This document shows positions 30,821 through 40,090 of a stretch of 64,000 nucleotides of DNA, one piece after another. How positions within the stretch are numbered: the first letter of the stretch is position 1; each line of letters begins with the position of its first letter. The notes below the pieces were generated by a model. It worked only from the letters and a program-made list of their open reading frames with translations. It ran no database searches and had not been told where the DNA came from. The translations under genes were made by a program, and so were the position numbers. Origin of the DNA: Isoetes taiwanensis (lineage: Eukaryota; Streptophyta; Lycopodiopsida; Isoetales; Isoetaceae); assembly GCA_021234155.1 (NCBI GenBank), contig JAJEKV010000055.1, forward strand, positions 479,001 to 543,000, written 5' to 3'.

Positions 30821-31514
30821 AGTTCTCGTGCTTTGCACTTGGGACATGGCTAGAGAGGTTGCAGATTGAAGACGAAGCAATATGAACTGAAGAAATAGGA
30901 TTTGGATCGATTCTTCTCCGCTATGGCAATTAGAAATCAAGAGCCACTTTTGCAAGAGGGAAGACATTGTTTGGGATATTTTGGATGACCGATAGATCCG
31001 AACCCCATTTCTTGATTGGCATGACTCTGCATTCATGTTTAGAGATGGTGCACCGAAGTTATCCATGAAAAGAACACGTCGCCTCCCAAACGTAAACCCT
31101 ATGAGTTGCTAGGTTGTTGAAGGGTTTACATTTTGGAGGTCGGATTTTAGACTTTTGCACTTAGGACACATGCTGTGATATGGATATGGTGTGTTAGAAC
31201 CTCCAGGTTGCTTAAGGCAACCAATCTTTATGCAAAATTTTGCAAAAGGCATCAACTACATTAGGATCCCTAAAGCAAAATGAGGTAGTTGCACTTAGAT
31301 CCTGAATATCTCGAAGTTGTGCTTATCTTTTTCAAATGATTTTTGAGGAACAACAAGAGAAACGCTGTGGTGACATGTGGAAGAAAACTTGGCTCAATTT
31401 GGATCTGGGATATCCGAGTAAATCGGGTTCAAAATTGAAGAAAATTTGGTCAAGGCACTTCCCCGAGACAAAACAAGATCCGCACACTCGTGATGATGTT
31501 ATCTCGAAGTTTTT
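30821..31514. other. Unassigned spacer in the left arm
   Basis: No coding content is recognised. It contains a second copy of the hairpin block at 31082-31140 (CCTCCCAAACGTAAACCC ... GGGTTTACATTTTGGAGG) and its flank. I see no match in the corresponding position of the right arm (32107-32628), so the two arms differ here. Confidence 0.5.
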
Positions 31515-31914
31515 CAACATGCCAAGGTAGCTCAAACATGCCAAGGTGGTTCAAACATGCCATGCAGGCTCCAACATGCCACCTAGGCTCCAACATACCA
31601 AGGTGGATCAAACATGCCACGTGGGCTCCAAAATGCCAAGGTGGCTCAAACATGCCAAAGTGGCTCAAACATGCCACGCGGGCTCCAACATGCCAAGGTG
31701 GCTCAAACATGCCACGCGGGCTCCAACATGCCACGTAGGCTCCAACATGCCAAGGTGGCTCCAACATGCCACCTAGGCTCAAACATGCCCAGGAAAACCA
31801 ACATGCCACCTAGGCTCCAACATGCCACGGTGGCTCAAACATGCCACCTAGGCTCCAACATGTTGAGGTGGCTCAAACATGCCACCTAGGCTCCAACATG
31901 CCAAGGTGGCTCAA
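31515..31914 (+). repeat. Satellite array 2, plus-orientated half
   Basis: The same 19-bp monomers as array 1 in the same orientation (AACATGCCAAGGTAGCTCA onward), about 21 units with C-type monomers (GCCACGCGGGC) frequent. It ends at the orientation switch at 31914. Confidence 0.9.
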
Positions 31915-32106
31915 GCATGCCACCTTGGAATGTTGGAGCTTAGGTGGCATGACCTGAGGAGGGGTGGATGTTTGAGCCACCTTGGCATGTTTGAGCCTAG
32001 GTGGCATGTTGGAGCCTAGGTGGCATGTTGGAGCCAGCTTGGCATGTTGGAGCTTAGGTGGCATGTTTGAGCCACCTTGGCATGTTGGAGCCTAGGTGGC
32101 ATGTTC
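31915..32106 (-). repeat. Satellite array 2, minus-orientated half
   Basis: The monomers now read in reverse complement (TGAGCCACCTTGGCATGTT and GGAGCCTAGGTGGCATGTT), about 9 units with one interruption around 31950-31972. The switch happens inside CCAAGGTGGC, TCAAGCAT, GCCACCTTGG (31901-31928), a perfect 10-bp inverted repeat around an 8-base centre. Confidence 0.9.
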
Positions 32107-32628
32107 AAATATAAAAGCAAAAGAAAGAAAACAAACTTCACAAACCATATTACATTTCATGTAAAACGTAGCTCACATAATTTGCAAGTGCTTCAATTTC
32201 ATGGATGACTCAACACTTTTCGGGTCATATGTTGCATGAGCTCCTATCTCTGTTAACACACCCAACATTCGACAGTGCATGTACTTCTAAGAGACTTTTG
32301 TTTAGCTTTTTCCCTGTTCGGTGAAGACATGCTTTTTTCTCTATGATGTCAGCCCATCCTTTTTCTTCCTCGCTTCATTCTCGAAAATCCTATCACCCCA
32401 TCCTTTTTCTTCTATTTCATTGAGATTAAATGCTACCCCATCCTTTTTTTCTCCCGATTCATTGTGAGAAATGCTATCACCCCATCCTTTTTCTTCTGTT
32501 TCATTGTGAGAAATGCTATCAACCCATCCTTTGCCTTCTGGTTCATTGTTAGGAATGGCATGTTGTTGGTTTTAACATCAGTTTTGTAGCGGCATCTGAT
32601 CCGAGGCAGACGACCAGAACTCAGCCTC
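32107..32628. other. Spacer in the right arm, with a ~48-bp minisatellite
   Basis: From about 32347 to 32566 the phrase CCCATCCTTTTTCTTC, followed by a TTCATT and GAGAAATGCTATCA segment, repeats five times with a period of about 45-50 bp. The remaining sequence is AT-rich and unassigned. No gene is supported. Confidence 0.6.
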
Positions 32629-33505
32629 CATAACGTAAACCCTTCAATAACCTAGCATCACACAGGATTTACGTTTCGGAGGCCATATCGTAGTCAGAAT
32701 TGACCAGGATCTTGCACAATGTCATCGCGTAGAGGGAGGGTGTTGACGCCAGAAGACGGACCCTTAAAACCCCCCGAAAGCAGCTTGCCCCAAGAGTCCT
32801 CTCCCGAAGGCCTATAGCCACGGACGGGCAATTGTCCCACTCCGGAAGTATGAACTGGCTCTGCCAATAGACTCAGAATGTCGACATTACCCTGGGGACC
32901 AAGTTTCATGGGCAGAAGACCACCCCTTCTCCAAAAAGTGTCAAAGTAGCTCATGTCCAACATGTTTGTAGTCAATTGGCCTAGGAGATGGCTGTGGAAT
33001 ACTGCCATGTACAGGGTTCGTGTTTCTTTCGTTGCAAAAAATGACCGTGTAACGTGGTCCCTAGGGTAATTTTGCCATTCCGGACGACATGGCTAAGTCA
33101 ATCTCCATTCCTCGAGCCTTTGCGCCCTAACGACAAAACACTTGGGTTTCTAACACGGCCAACCGCGCAGACGCCGGTTTGATAAGTTCTCCGGACCCGA
33201 TCTTGGATTTTTTGAACCTACTCGAGGCGTGTTACTTGAAAAGCGGATTCAATGGCCTGGATAGGGAAACCGAGCCCGGGAGGAGGGCATTGGCATTTGC
33301 CCTCCTGAGGAGCTGCTGGCAAGAAAGGCTACCTCGACAACCTTTCGAGGTCCATCTCCGGGTCCGCCTCTCCCCTCTGTGAGGAAGAAGCAAGCAAAGT
33401 CTTGGCCTGGTTCGACTTGGGGAAGGGTGTCAGCGCTTTAAGTTCTTCAAGATCCCTCTATTGTATCCCTTGCCAAACTCCTCTACCAAAAGTTCCACTT
33501 GGAGT
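32629..33505 (-). repeat. Unique module, right copy of the inverted pair
   Basis: The reverse complement of 30132-30820, beginning at the hairpin block (32629-32690) and ending CTTGGAGTGC at the start of array 3. It carries an extra ~170 bp (roughly 32790-32965) absent from the left copy. A minus frame of 104 codons at 32694-33008 is open and contains GFKGPSSGVNTLPLRDDIV, which is partly matched in the left copy. No domain is recognisable. The substitutions between copies show that the inversion duplication is not recent. Confidence 0.85.
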
Positions 33506-34273
33506 GCCTAGGTGGCATGGTTGAGCCTAGGTGGCATGCCTGAGCCACCTTGGCATGTTGGAGCCTAGGTGGCATGTTGGAGCCCACATGGCATGTTTGA
33601 GCCACCTTGGCATGTTTGAGCCTAGGTGGCATGTTTGAGCCACCTTGGAGCCTAGGTGGCATGTTTGAGCCACCTTGTCATGTTGGAGCCTAGGTGGCAT
33701 GTTGGAGCCACCTTGGCATGTTGGAACCCACGTGGCATGTTTGAGCCACCTTGGCATGTTTGAGCCTAGGTGGCATGTTGGAGCCTAGGTGGCATGTTTG
33801 AGCCACCTTGGCATGTTTGAGCCTATTGTGGCATGGTGGCATGTTTGAGCCACCTTGTCATGTTGGAGCCTAGGTGGCATGTTGGAGGCACCTTGGCATG
33901 TTGGAGCCTAGGTGGCATGTTCGAGCCACCTTGGCATGTTGGAGCCTAGGTGGCATGTTCGAACCACCTTGGCATGTTGGAGCCTAGGTGGCATGTTGGG
34001 GCCACCTTGGCATGTTGGAGCCTAGGTGGAATGTTTGAGCCACCTTGGCATGTTGGAGCCTAGGTGGCATGTTGGAGCCTAGGTGGCATGTTTGAGCCAC
34101 CTTGGCATGTTGGAGCCTAGGTGGCATGTTGGAGCCTAGGTGGAATGTTTGAGCCACCTTGGCATGTTTGAGCCTAGGTGGCATGTTGGAGCCTAGGTGG
34201 CATGTTGGGGCCACCTTGGCATGTTGGAGCCTAGGTGGCATGTTGGAGCCCACGTGGCATGTTTGAGCCACCA
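33506..34273 (-). repeat. Satellite array 3, minus orientation
   Basis: About 40 monomers of the 19-bp family in reverse complement (GGAGCCTAGGTGGCATGTT, TGAGCCACCTTGGCATGTT), the mirror counterpart of array 1. It stops sharply at CCACCATTAGAG. Open frames on the minus strand are repeat products. Confidence 0.95.
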
Positions 34274-35151
34274 TTAGAGAAATTTTGAGATCTCATTTCA
34301 TCCCCATAAGAATCCTCCAATGGAATGGCTGGGTGGAAGCATGCTAGGGTGTACCATCTAAAGTACTTTTTAGGGAGTGCGAAACTATCAAGAAAAGTAC
34401 CCAACACTGGGTACTGGGAACTTGCATAAATGCTGCAATAAATAATAAGTTTGAGAGTTAATCCATTTATATTAGTCTCTAATAGTATTGTTATCCTCTA
34501 ATACTATAGATTAACATGTTATTGACCTTCAATTCAAAAATTTTCAATTGATTTTAATGGAAAGAAAAAACAGAAAGTACCAGTTTTAAAAGTACCCAGT
34601 GTAGGTACTTTTGAGGGTTCCAAAAGTGGTACACCGTAGCATGCTTTTACCCGGCTACCCTCTATTAACTGCAATTAATGCAGCACCAACAACTTCATTG
34701 CTGTTGTTTTTCCCCCATAACTTCTGATCCGCTTGCCAAAATGTTGCGGCGTTTGTTGCATTAGATGCGGAATGAAAAGATATTTCCAATGATATATGGT
34801 TATGATGTATTTCAATATGGTCATATGCGTTAACCTTAAAAAAATATGATTTTTTGCTTATTTCTTATATATTTATATCGTAAAAGATGTATGAATGGGT
34901 TATCATTAGATAGATCTTGTGAAGACGAACCCATTGCTACAAAAGTTTTTGAATCTGAAGTTCGGATCAAAAAGTTATAATGAAAAATGATACTACGGTT
35001 AGTTGTAAATTTCTGATTAACTCTGGTCGCCACATAATACTGGAATGAGATATACTGGAGCTCTTCTCTTATTGGACAGTTTAAAAAGCTGACATGGCAT
35101 TTTAAGCATCCCTTAATGGGACAAAATGTAATCTCATTTTTCCTCTCCTCG
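34274..35151. other. Unassigned stretch between arrays 3 and 4
   Basis: AT-rich with no gene supported. AGTACCCAGTGTAGGTACTTTT and AAAGTACCCAACACTGGGTACT at 34396-34420 and 34589-34612 are related palindromic phrases about 190 bp apart. They may be the ends of a small insertion that split an originally continuous array 3-4, flanked by GGTGTACCATC (34350) and GGTACACCGTAGCATGC (34628) in opposite sense. Confidence 0.45.
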
Positions 35152-35635
35152 ACATGTTGGAGCCTAGATGGGATGTTGGAGCCCACGTGGCATGTTTGCG
35201 CCACCTTGGCATATTGGATCCTAGGTGGCATGTTTTAGCCACCTTGTCATGTTGGAGCCTAGGTGGCGTGTTGAGCCACTTGGCATGTTGGAGCCTAGGT
35301 GGCATGGTTGAGCCACCTAGGCATGTTAGAGCCTAGGTGGCATGTTTGAGCCACCTTGGCATGTTGGAGCCCACGTGGCATGGTTGAGCCACCTTGGCAT
35401 GTTGGAGCCTAGGTGGCATATTTGAGCCCAGGCAGCATGTTTGAGCCACCTTGGCATGTTGGAGCCTAGGTGGCATGTTTGAGCCACCTTGGCACATTGG
35501 AGCCTAGGTGGCATGTTTGAGCCATATTGGCATGTTGGAGCTCACGCGGTATAGTTGAGCCACCTTGGCATGTTAGAGCCTATGTGGCATATTTGAGCCT
35601 AGGTGGCATGTTTGAACCACCTTGGCATATTGGTG
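35152..35635 (-). repeat. Satellite array 4, minus orientation
   Basis: About 25 monomers of the same 19-bp family in reverse complement, more diverged (GGCATATTGG, GGAGCTCACGCGGT variants). A LINE begins where it ends. A single stray monomer (GTTGGAGCCTAGGTGCCATG) is found at 37061-37080. Confidence 0.9.
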
Positions 35636-35639
35636 TTAG

Positions 35640-36191
35640 TATCAAGACAAAAAAATATTAACAAAGGTAAATGTTCTACTTTGGCAGGTGATTCATCGCT
35701 CTTTGAGAGTTAATGAGATGGTTCATCGCTTTAAGCCGGGAGTAAGCCCACTTTGCCCAATGTGTGAGGTGCATTGAAACATTGGAGCATTGTTTATATT
35801 TGTGTGCAGAGTGAGTAGTCTTAGGTCCTAATTTTGCATTCTCTTTTGGAGTATCTTTGGATAGTCAAGACTTTCTTTTGGGTATTTATCCAAATCGATT
35901 GGACCCGCTTCTAAAAGGATTGCATTTCACATGGCAAAGTCTTGGCTAATATGGAGTGTATGGGAAGGCGAAGAAAGGTCTTTATGATAAGCATATTTCT
36001 TCTCGGTGGTACTTCAAGAAATTTGTGAAGTTGTTGTATAATTGCTTTTCGGATCTCCAATTGGCCTGATCGTATTAAAAAACCAATATGGAGTGATCAT
36101 CTAAAAGTGATTGATGCTTCAGGGACATTTCTTACTTCTGGAAGTACTTTGTAATATTTTGAGTGTATAATATGAAGTAAAACACGTTCTT

Positions 36192-36223
<32 letters not shown>
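35640..36223 (+). mobile_element. LINE 3' end with poly(A) tail
   Basis: Reads WQVIHRSLRVNEMVHRFKPG, then VSPLCPMCE and, after a stop and shift, a cysteine/histidine segment like that at 24700, followed by decayed C-terminal sequence. It ends GTTCTTC plus 31 A (36193-36223). It belongs to the family of the LINE at 24590-25212. The phrase ATTAAC occurs close to the 5' start (about 35659) and right after the tail (36223), a possible short target duplication. The tract is still long and pure, which suggests a fairly young insertion into the edge of the satellite. Confidence 0.75.
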
Positions 36224-36225
<2 letters not shown>

Positions 36226-36544
36226 AACCCGATAGCAATGTGATGCTTGGATTCAAACACTAGATTTACTTCACACAACTTGATCTCAAATTAATGCCAT
36301 TGTCAAATAAGAGATCTTATACAATTCAAGTCATAAGTAGCTTTCAATTTACTAGCTAGTCAAATCCAATGCTCCTCTATTCACCTAAGTAGTTTGAAGC
36401 TAGCAATTTCTTTAATGTCCAACCCATCATAATGGACCAAGTCTATATTATATCAATAGCACAAAAATCATTTAGAACTTACCGACACTTATCTTGAATC
36501 AATTTCCCAGTATAACATTCTAACGATTCTCATTATATTTACAT
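36224..36544. other. Nothing recognised
   Basis: AT-rich sequence between the LINE tail and a possible LTR. No frame, repeat or RNA gene is supported. Confidence 0.4.
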
Positions 36545-36883
36545 TGTTGGGCCCGGTGGTTGTGGAAACCACCGAGCTCTCATAATTTGTCTGTAGCACG
36601 ATCATTCGACCGAGACTCATCGAGCATGGACTGGCTTTCGTCTATTGGACCGAAATTATCTTAGGTCAACTTTCTTAAAATATAAATCTGTCAATGGTTT
36701 ACCTTTCAAATGTATATCCAGTTCCCTATATAAATGACCTTCGACCTTTAGATGTAACTGCAACCATTATGTACAGCTCTCATTCTCATTCTCATTCCTA
36801 TACAACCAACCATTGACCTTGATATGTAACTGCCACCATTTAGAATTTAAATTCAATCTTCTTAGCTCATATTGCATAGGGCA
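36545..36883 (+). mobile_element. Possible solo LTR
   Basis: Starts TGTTGGGCCCGGTGGTTGTGG with a short hairpin (GGTGGTTGTGGAAACCACC), contains a TATATAAAT promoter-like motif at about 36735, a CATTCTCATTCTCATTC run, and could end at CA near 36883. This layout fits a plant LTR, but I find no target duplication, no partner LTR and no internal domain, and the end point is a guess. Confidence 0.3.
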
Positions 36884-37540
36884 ATTTATGCTGGTACCAC
36901 ATATCTGGCTCAACTGTGTCAGTCCAACTTCATCAGTACAACTTCATGATCATATTTCATTCCCCTATGATCAAAACTCAGTTCCATGCTAATGCTTTGA
37001 AATCTTTCTGTCATAAACAATCATCACATAACCAATCATGAGATGAACTTTAACTCGGCAGTTGGAGCCTAGGTGCCATGTCACCCAAAATTTGCCAACG
37101 TCACCTTGGCAAGATCCCCCTCCTGTAATTTTTGTGATATCTCACTCCACGTCGGGAACTTCCACTCAGGCTTTAGACTGCGATTGAATCCCAACAATGG
37201 TGTTAATTGGACATTTGTGGCCCCCCGATTCGTCCATATGTAGCAACGAACGGCATAGTGGAATCTGGACGTTAGTTGATATCGTTGACGAACAAATACT
37301 TTCATAAAGTTTATTGGACATTTTAAATTTTGAACATTATCTAATAAATATCACTTATATATAGAGACCCATGTATTCAATCTACCGAGATTAATGTTAA
37401 CCGACGGCCTCCGGATTTTGATCCAGGTCCTATCATTCTATTGGTGTTCAAATTAACAGGGATTCCCTTGCCCGCCTCCACCGCCTTGACCAGGTATTCC
37501 CTTGCCCGTCTCCACCGCCTATTCTGTTCGAATGCGCCCA
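36884..37540. other. No supported gene
   Basis: A 74-codon minus frame at 37081-37305 (beginning MKVFVRQRYQLTSRFH) has protein-like composition with W, C and Y residues, but no recognised domain. It could be a fragment captured by the element. The stray satellite monomer at 37061-37080 lies just before it. Confidence 0.35.
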
Positions 37541-37549
37541 GCTATTCTG

Positions 37550-37710
37550 CTCGATTGCGCCCAGCTAAGGCGAATGGTGGCTCAAACAGCTCAAACATGC
37601 GACCCAGCTATGGCGAATGGCGGTTCAAACAGCTCAAAATGGCAAATGGCTCCAGCTAAGGCGAATGGCTCGAATGCTCCAGCTATGGCAAATGGCGGCT
37701 TGCTTCATCG
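37550..37710 (+). repeat. Degenerate minisatellite (CCAGCTATGGCGAATGGCGG type)
   Basis: Phrases CCAGCTAAGGCGAATGG, CCAGCTATGGCGAATGGCGG, CCAGCTAAGGCGAATGGC and CCAGCTATGGCAAATGGCGG alternate with TCAAACAGCTCAAA. The frames through it are alanine/asparagine-rich and not convincing genes. Confidence 0.6.
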
Positions 37711-37728
37711 ACCTCATCGACCGCCATA

Positions 37729-38150
37729 GTTCATATCAGAAGTGTGGCGCCCAAGCTGCTTTTTGAACAGATACAAGGAGTTATTGTTCAGCTCGATGCA
37801 AAACACCAGGAAGCCAGAGGTTTTCGAGCAGGCCTTTTGCTCGATACAAAGATCGCGATGTATTTCACTCTGAAAAAAAGCAAGGATTAGATATATTTGT
37901 AGATTTTAGAAGTGGATTTATGCCCGGTCTATGTTTTAATTTGATTTGCTTTCTGCCGGGTTTTTATCACCAGAAACGGTGAAAATCTTGCTATGCTTGG
38001 CCTTGGCTTGTTTCGAGCAAACATAACCAGGCTTGCAAAAACTGGAGTTATTGCGCCTAACAGAGTTGGCAATGTCAGGTAAGAATCGTTTGAGCTATAT
38101 TACCTCTGATATTTACCCTTATATTTTTGTATGCAGGAAGGACTTCTAAG
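37729..38150 (+). pseudogene. Two exon-like segments of an unidentified gene
   Basis: One open segment (37729-37890) reads HIRSVAPKLLFEQIQGVIVQ and continues LDAKHQEARGFRAGLLLDTK. A second (37974-38078), bounded by an acceptor (TTTATCACCAG) and a donor (GTCAG/GTAAG), reads NGENLAMLGLGLFRANITRL and ends AKTGVIAPNRVGNV. Sizes, boundaries and composition fit plant exons. The following segment hits a stop after four codons. I do not recognise the protein; it may be a captured gene fragment inside the CACTA-like element. Confidence 0.3.
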
Positions 38151-38780
38151 TTACGAGAAAAATGATTGCCAAGACTCTCATGGCCGAAGCCTTGCCTGCT
38201 TGTCAGGTAACCTTATTTTTGTTTTCTTGTTTTGCCAAAGTTTTTTGGAGAACTAAGCTTCGGCTGTGTATAACAGGTTAGGGCTTGCACAGAGCCGGAA
38301 AGAATAGAGTCGGGTGGAAGGAATAGCTCCTGATGTAGCATTCAAGGAAGCCTATGAGCTTTCAGCAATTTGATTTTTGTTTGAGGCAGATCTTTGTAAA
38401 TGTTCTAGAAGCATATTTGATTTATGATCTAAATACTATGCTATCCGATCTTTAAGACAAAATCTGATGAAGTCCACATTTCAATAGAATTAGGAAAGAA
38501 TACTGTTTTAACTGATTTGGTATGAAAACGAGATGGAAAGAAATGTAAGACAAGATTGTTGTGAACCTTTAACTTTTATTTAATTGTTTTAAACCTTAAC
38601 CATTGACTATTGATGTAATATTTTGAACATAATGTTTTAATGATAGAATGTGGATTGCAATTTAATAATACCTTATGGACTTGTTTGGGTTCGACTCCCA
38701 AAAGGCTACGTAGGAAAAGAAAAACAAAAAAAGAATTTTTTTTATTAAAAAAGAATGCCACGTGTCAATATTTAATTAGT
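38151..38780. other. Nothing recognised
   Basis: AT-rich sequence between the exon-like segments and the right subterminal repeats. No coding frame or element end is supported. Confidence 0.4.
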
Positions 38781-38809
38781 TAAAAATAATACTTTTTTAT
38801 TTTAGAATG

Positions 38810-39260
38810 TACATGAAAACAACATGTAGATATTCTTTACAAGAATGTGTCTTTATTTGAAAAGCACCACATTTGAAAACAACTAATTTAGAAAACCACA
38901 TGTAGATATTTGTTAAACCACATGTTATTATTTAGTTAAAACAACACCTGAAAACAACTATTATCCACGTGGATATTCTGTTAAGCCACATGTTGTATTT
39001 TTAGTAAAAACAACACCTAAAAACAACTACTAATTTAAAAATCCGCATGTGGATATTTTGTTAAACCATATGTTATTTTTTAGTAAAAACAACACCAAAA
39101 AACAACGCATAGAATTTTATTAACAGGACTGTCAATTTTCTATGCGTAGACTTTTTATACAAAAACTACATGTTGTTTCTAGCATTTTCGGAACAATACT
39201 ATGGGTGGTCTTTAAGTGTTGTTTTTATGCGAAAACAATAGCAAAAAACTACACATTGAG
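38810..39260 (-). repeat. Right subterminal repeats of the CACTA-like element
   Basis: On the plus strand three ~70-bp units contain CACATGTGGATATTTTGTTAA, then ACCACATGTTATTTTTTAGT and AAAACAACACCTAAAAACAAC. In reverse complement these give TGTTGTTTTTACTAAAAA and CACATGTGGTTT phrases like the TGTGGTTTTTT motifs at the left end, so the two ends face each other as expected of subterminal repeats. Confidence 0.6.
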
Positions 39261-39283
39261 CAAATTTTGGGGTCATTGTGGTG

Positions 39284-40090
39284 AACAAGGAGAAAAGGCA
39301 AGAAATTCGTGATTTTATGTACGCATTGAAGTCGGTCTGGCGCCGATGCATTCCAAGTCCTTCAGGAAATAGAAAGGGGAATATGCATGCTTCTAGTGTT
39401 ATTGGTAACTGTACGGTGTTGTGACTGATTATGGTGCCTTCTATTGTTGACATTATTGGTAGGTTATGGCTGTTTGTTTCTTGTCTCGGGATAAGGGTTG
39501 GAAGGTGGTATATGTCATCTTGTTGGAAGGTGGTGGATGTGTCTTGGATGTTGGTTGTGTCGCAAATGGATAGAGTCTATATGGTAGAGTTATGGTCTGT
39601 GGCATATGCGCCGTCGGCACGTGGTCTGTCGAGGATGTGAGATTGCTGCGATGGAGATGATGCAGAGGCCTGTTGTTGGGTTGGGTTGCTCGTACAATGT
39701 TTTGTATTTGTTGACAATGGGATTGTGGTGGATGAGGTGGAATAGCAGTGTCTCTATCTTTGTCTTGGTTGCTTGATCTAGTTCGCTTTTGTTCAGTCCA
39801 TCCAAGAGACTAAGGGGTTGTCTAGTATGCTATTCTCATGGCGTTTGCCTACGATTACGTCGTTCATTCGTATCTCAACAAGTATGGATATGTCGATTGT
39901 TGAGAGCATTTGGGTATGGAATGTTGGAATTGTGAGTACGTCTCGGGTGTATGTGGGAGAGGATGTCCATGTTGTTGGTAGATGGTTTGCGCAATTGTTG
40001 CAAGTGTATAACTTGTTTGAGTTGTTTTTCAAATAGTTGTAGAGGAAGGGATTGACTAGACAAGATGGTGGGTGATCTTCGTTTGCACAT
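39284..40090 (-). pseudogene. Helitron N-terminal region, right-hand piece
   Basis: On the minus strand a frame near 39284-39453 reads PITLEACIFPFLFPEGLG, then MHRRQTDFNAYIKSRISCLFS. This matches the start of the Helitron_like_N domain (..EP....LFP.G.G......L..Y...RL). Upstream frames at 39590-40090 contain HHNPIVNKYKTLYEQ, like the NP....YR.L.E segment usually found before that domain. Frameshifts and stops separate the frames, so it is dead. The domain is cut exactly at the CACTA-like terminus and resumes at 27333. Confidence 0.65.

Larger units (their letters stand above)
27337..39280. mobile_element. CACTA-like DNA transposon, ~11.95 kb, filled with satellite arrays
   Basis: The left end reads CACTACAACCCCAAAATTTG and the right end, in reverse complement, CACAATGACCCCAAAATTTG. 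They match at 16 of 20 positions plus the next TTC/CTC. GTG flanks both ends outside (27334-27336 and 39281-39283), the 3-bp target duplication expected of CACTA (En/Spm) elements. Behind each end lie subterminal repeats rich in TGTGGTTTTTTAAGG (left, 27390-27650) and, in the opposite sense, TGTTGTTTTTACTAAAAA (right, 38870-39120), another hallmark. I find no transposase frame inside, so it is nonautonomous or gutted. Its content is LINE tails, a giant palindrome of 19-bp satellite arrays, a LINE, a possible LTR and unidentified DNA. Confidence 0.65.

Noticed and set aside
32694-33008. 104-codon minus frame in the right module as a real gene
   Set aside because: The left copy of the module does not keep the frame (a ~170-bp segment is absent and the rest is shifted), and no domain is recognisable.
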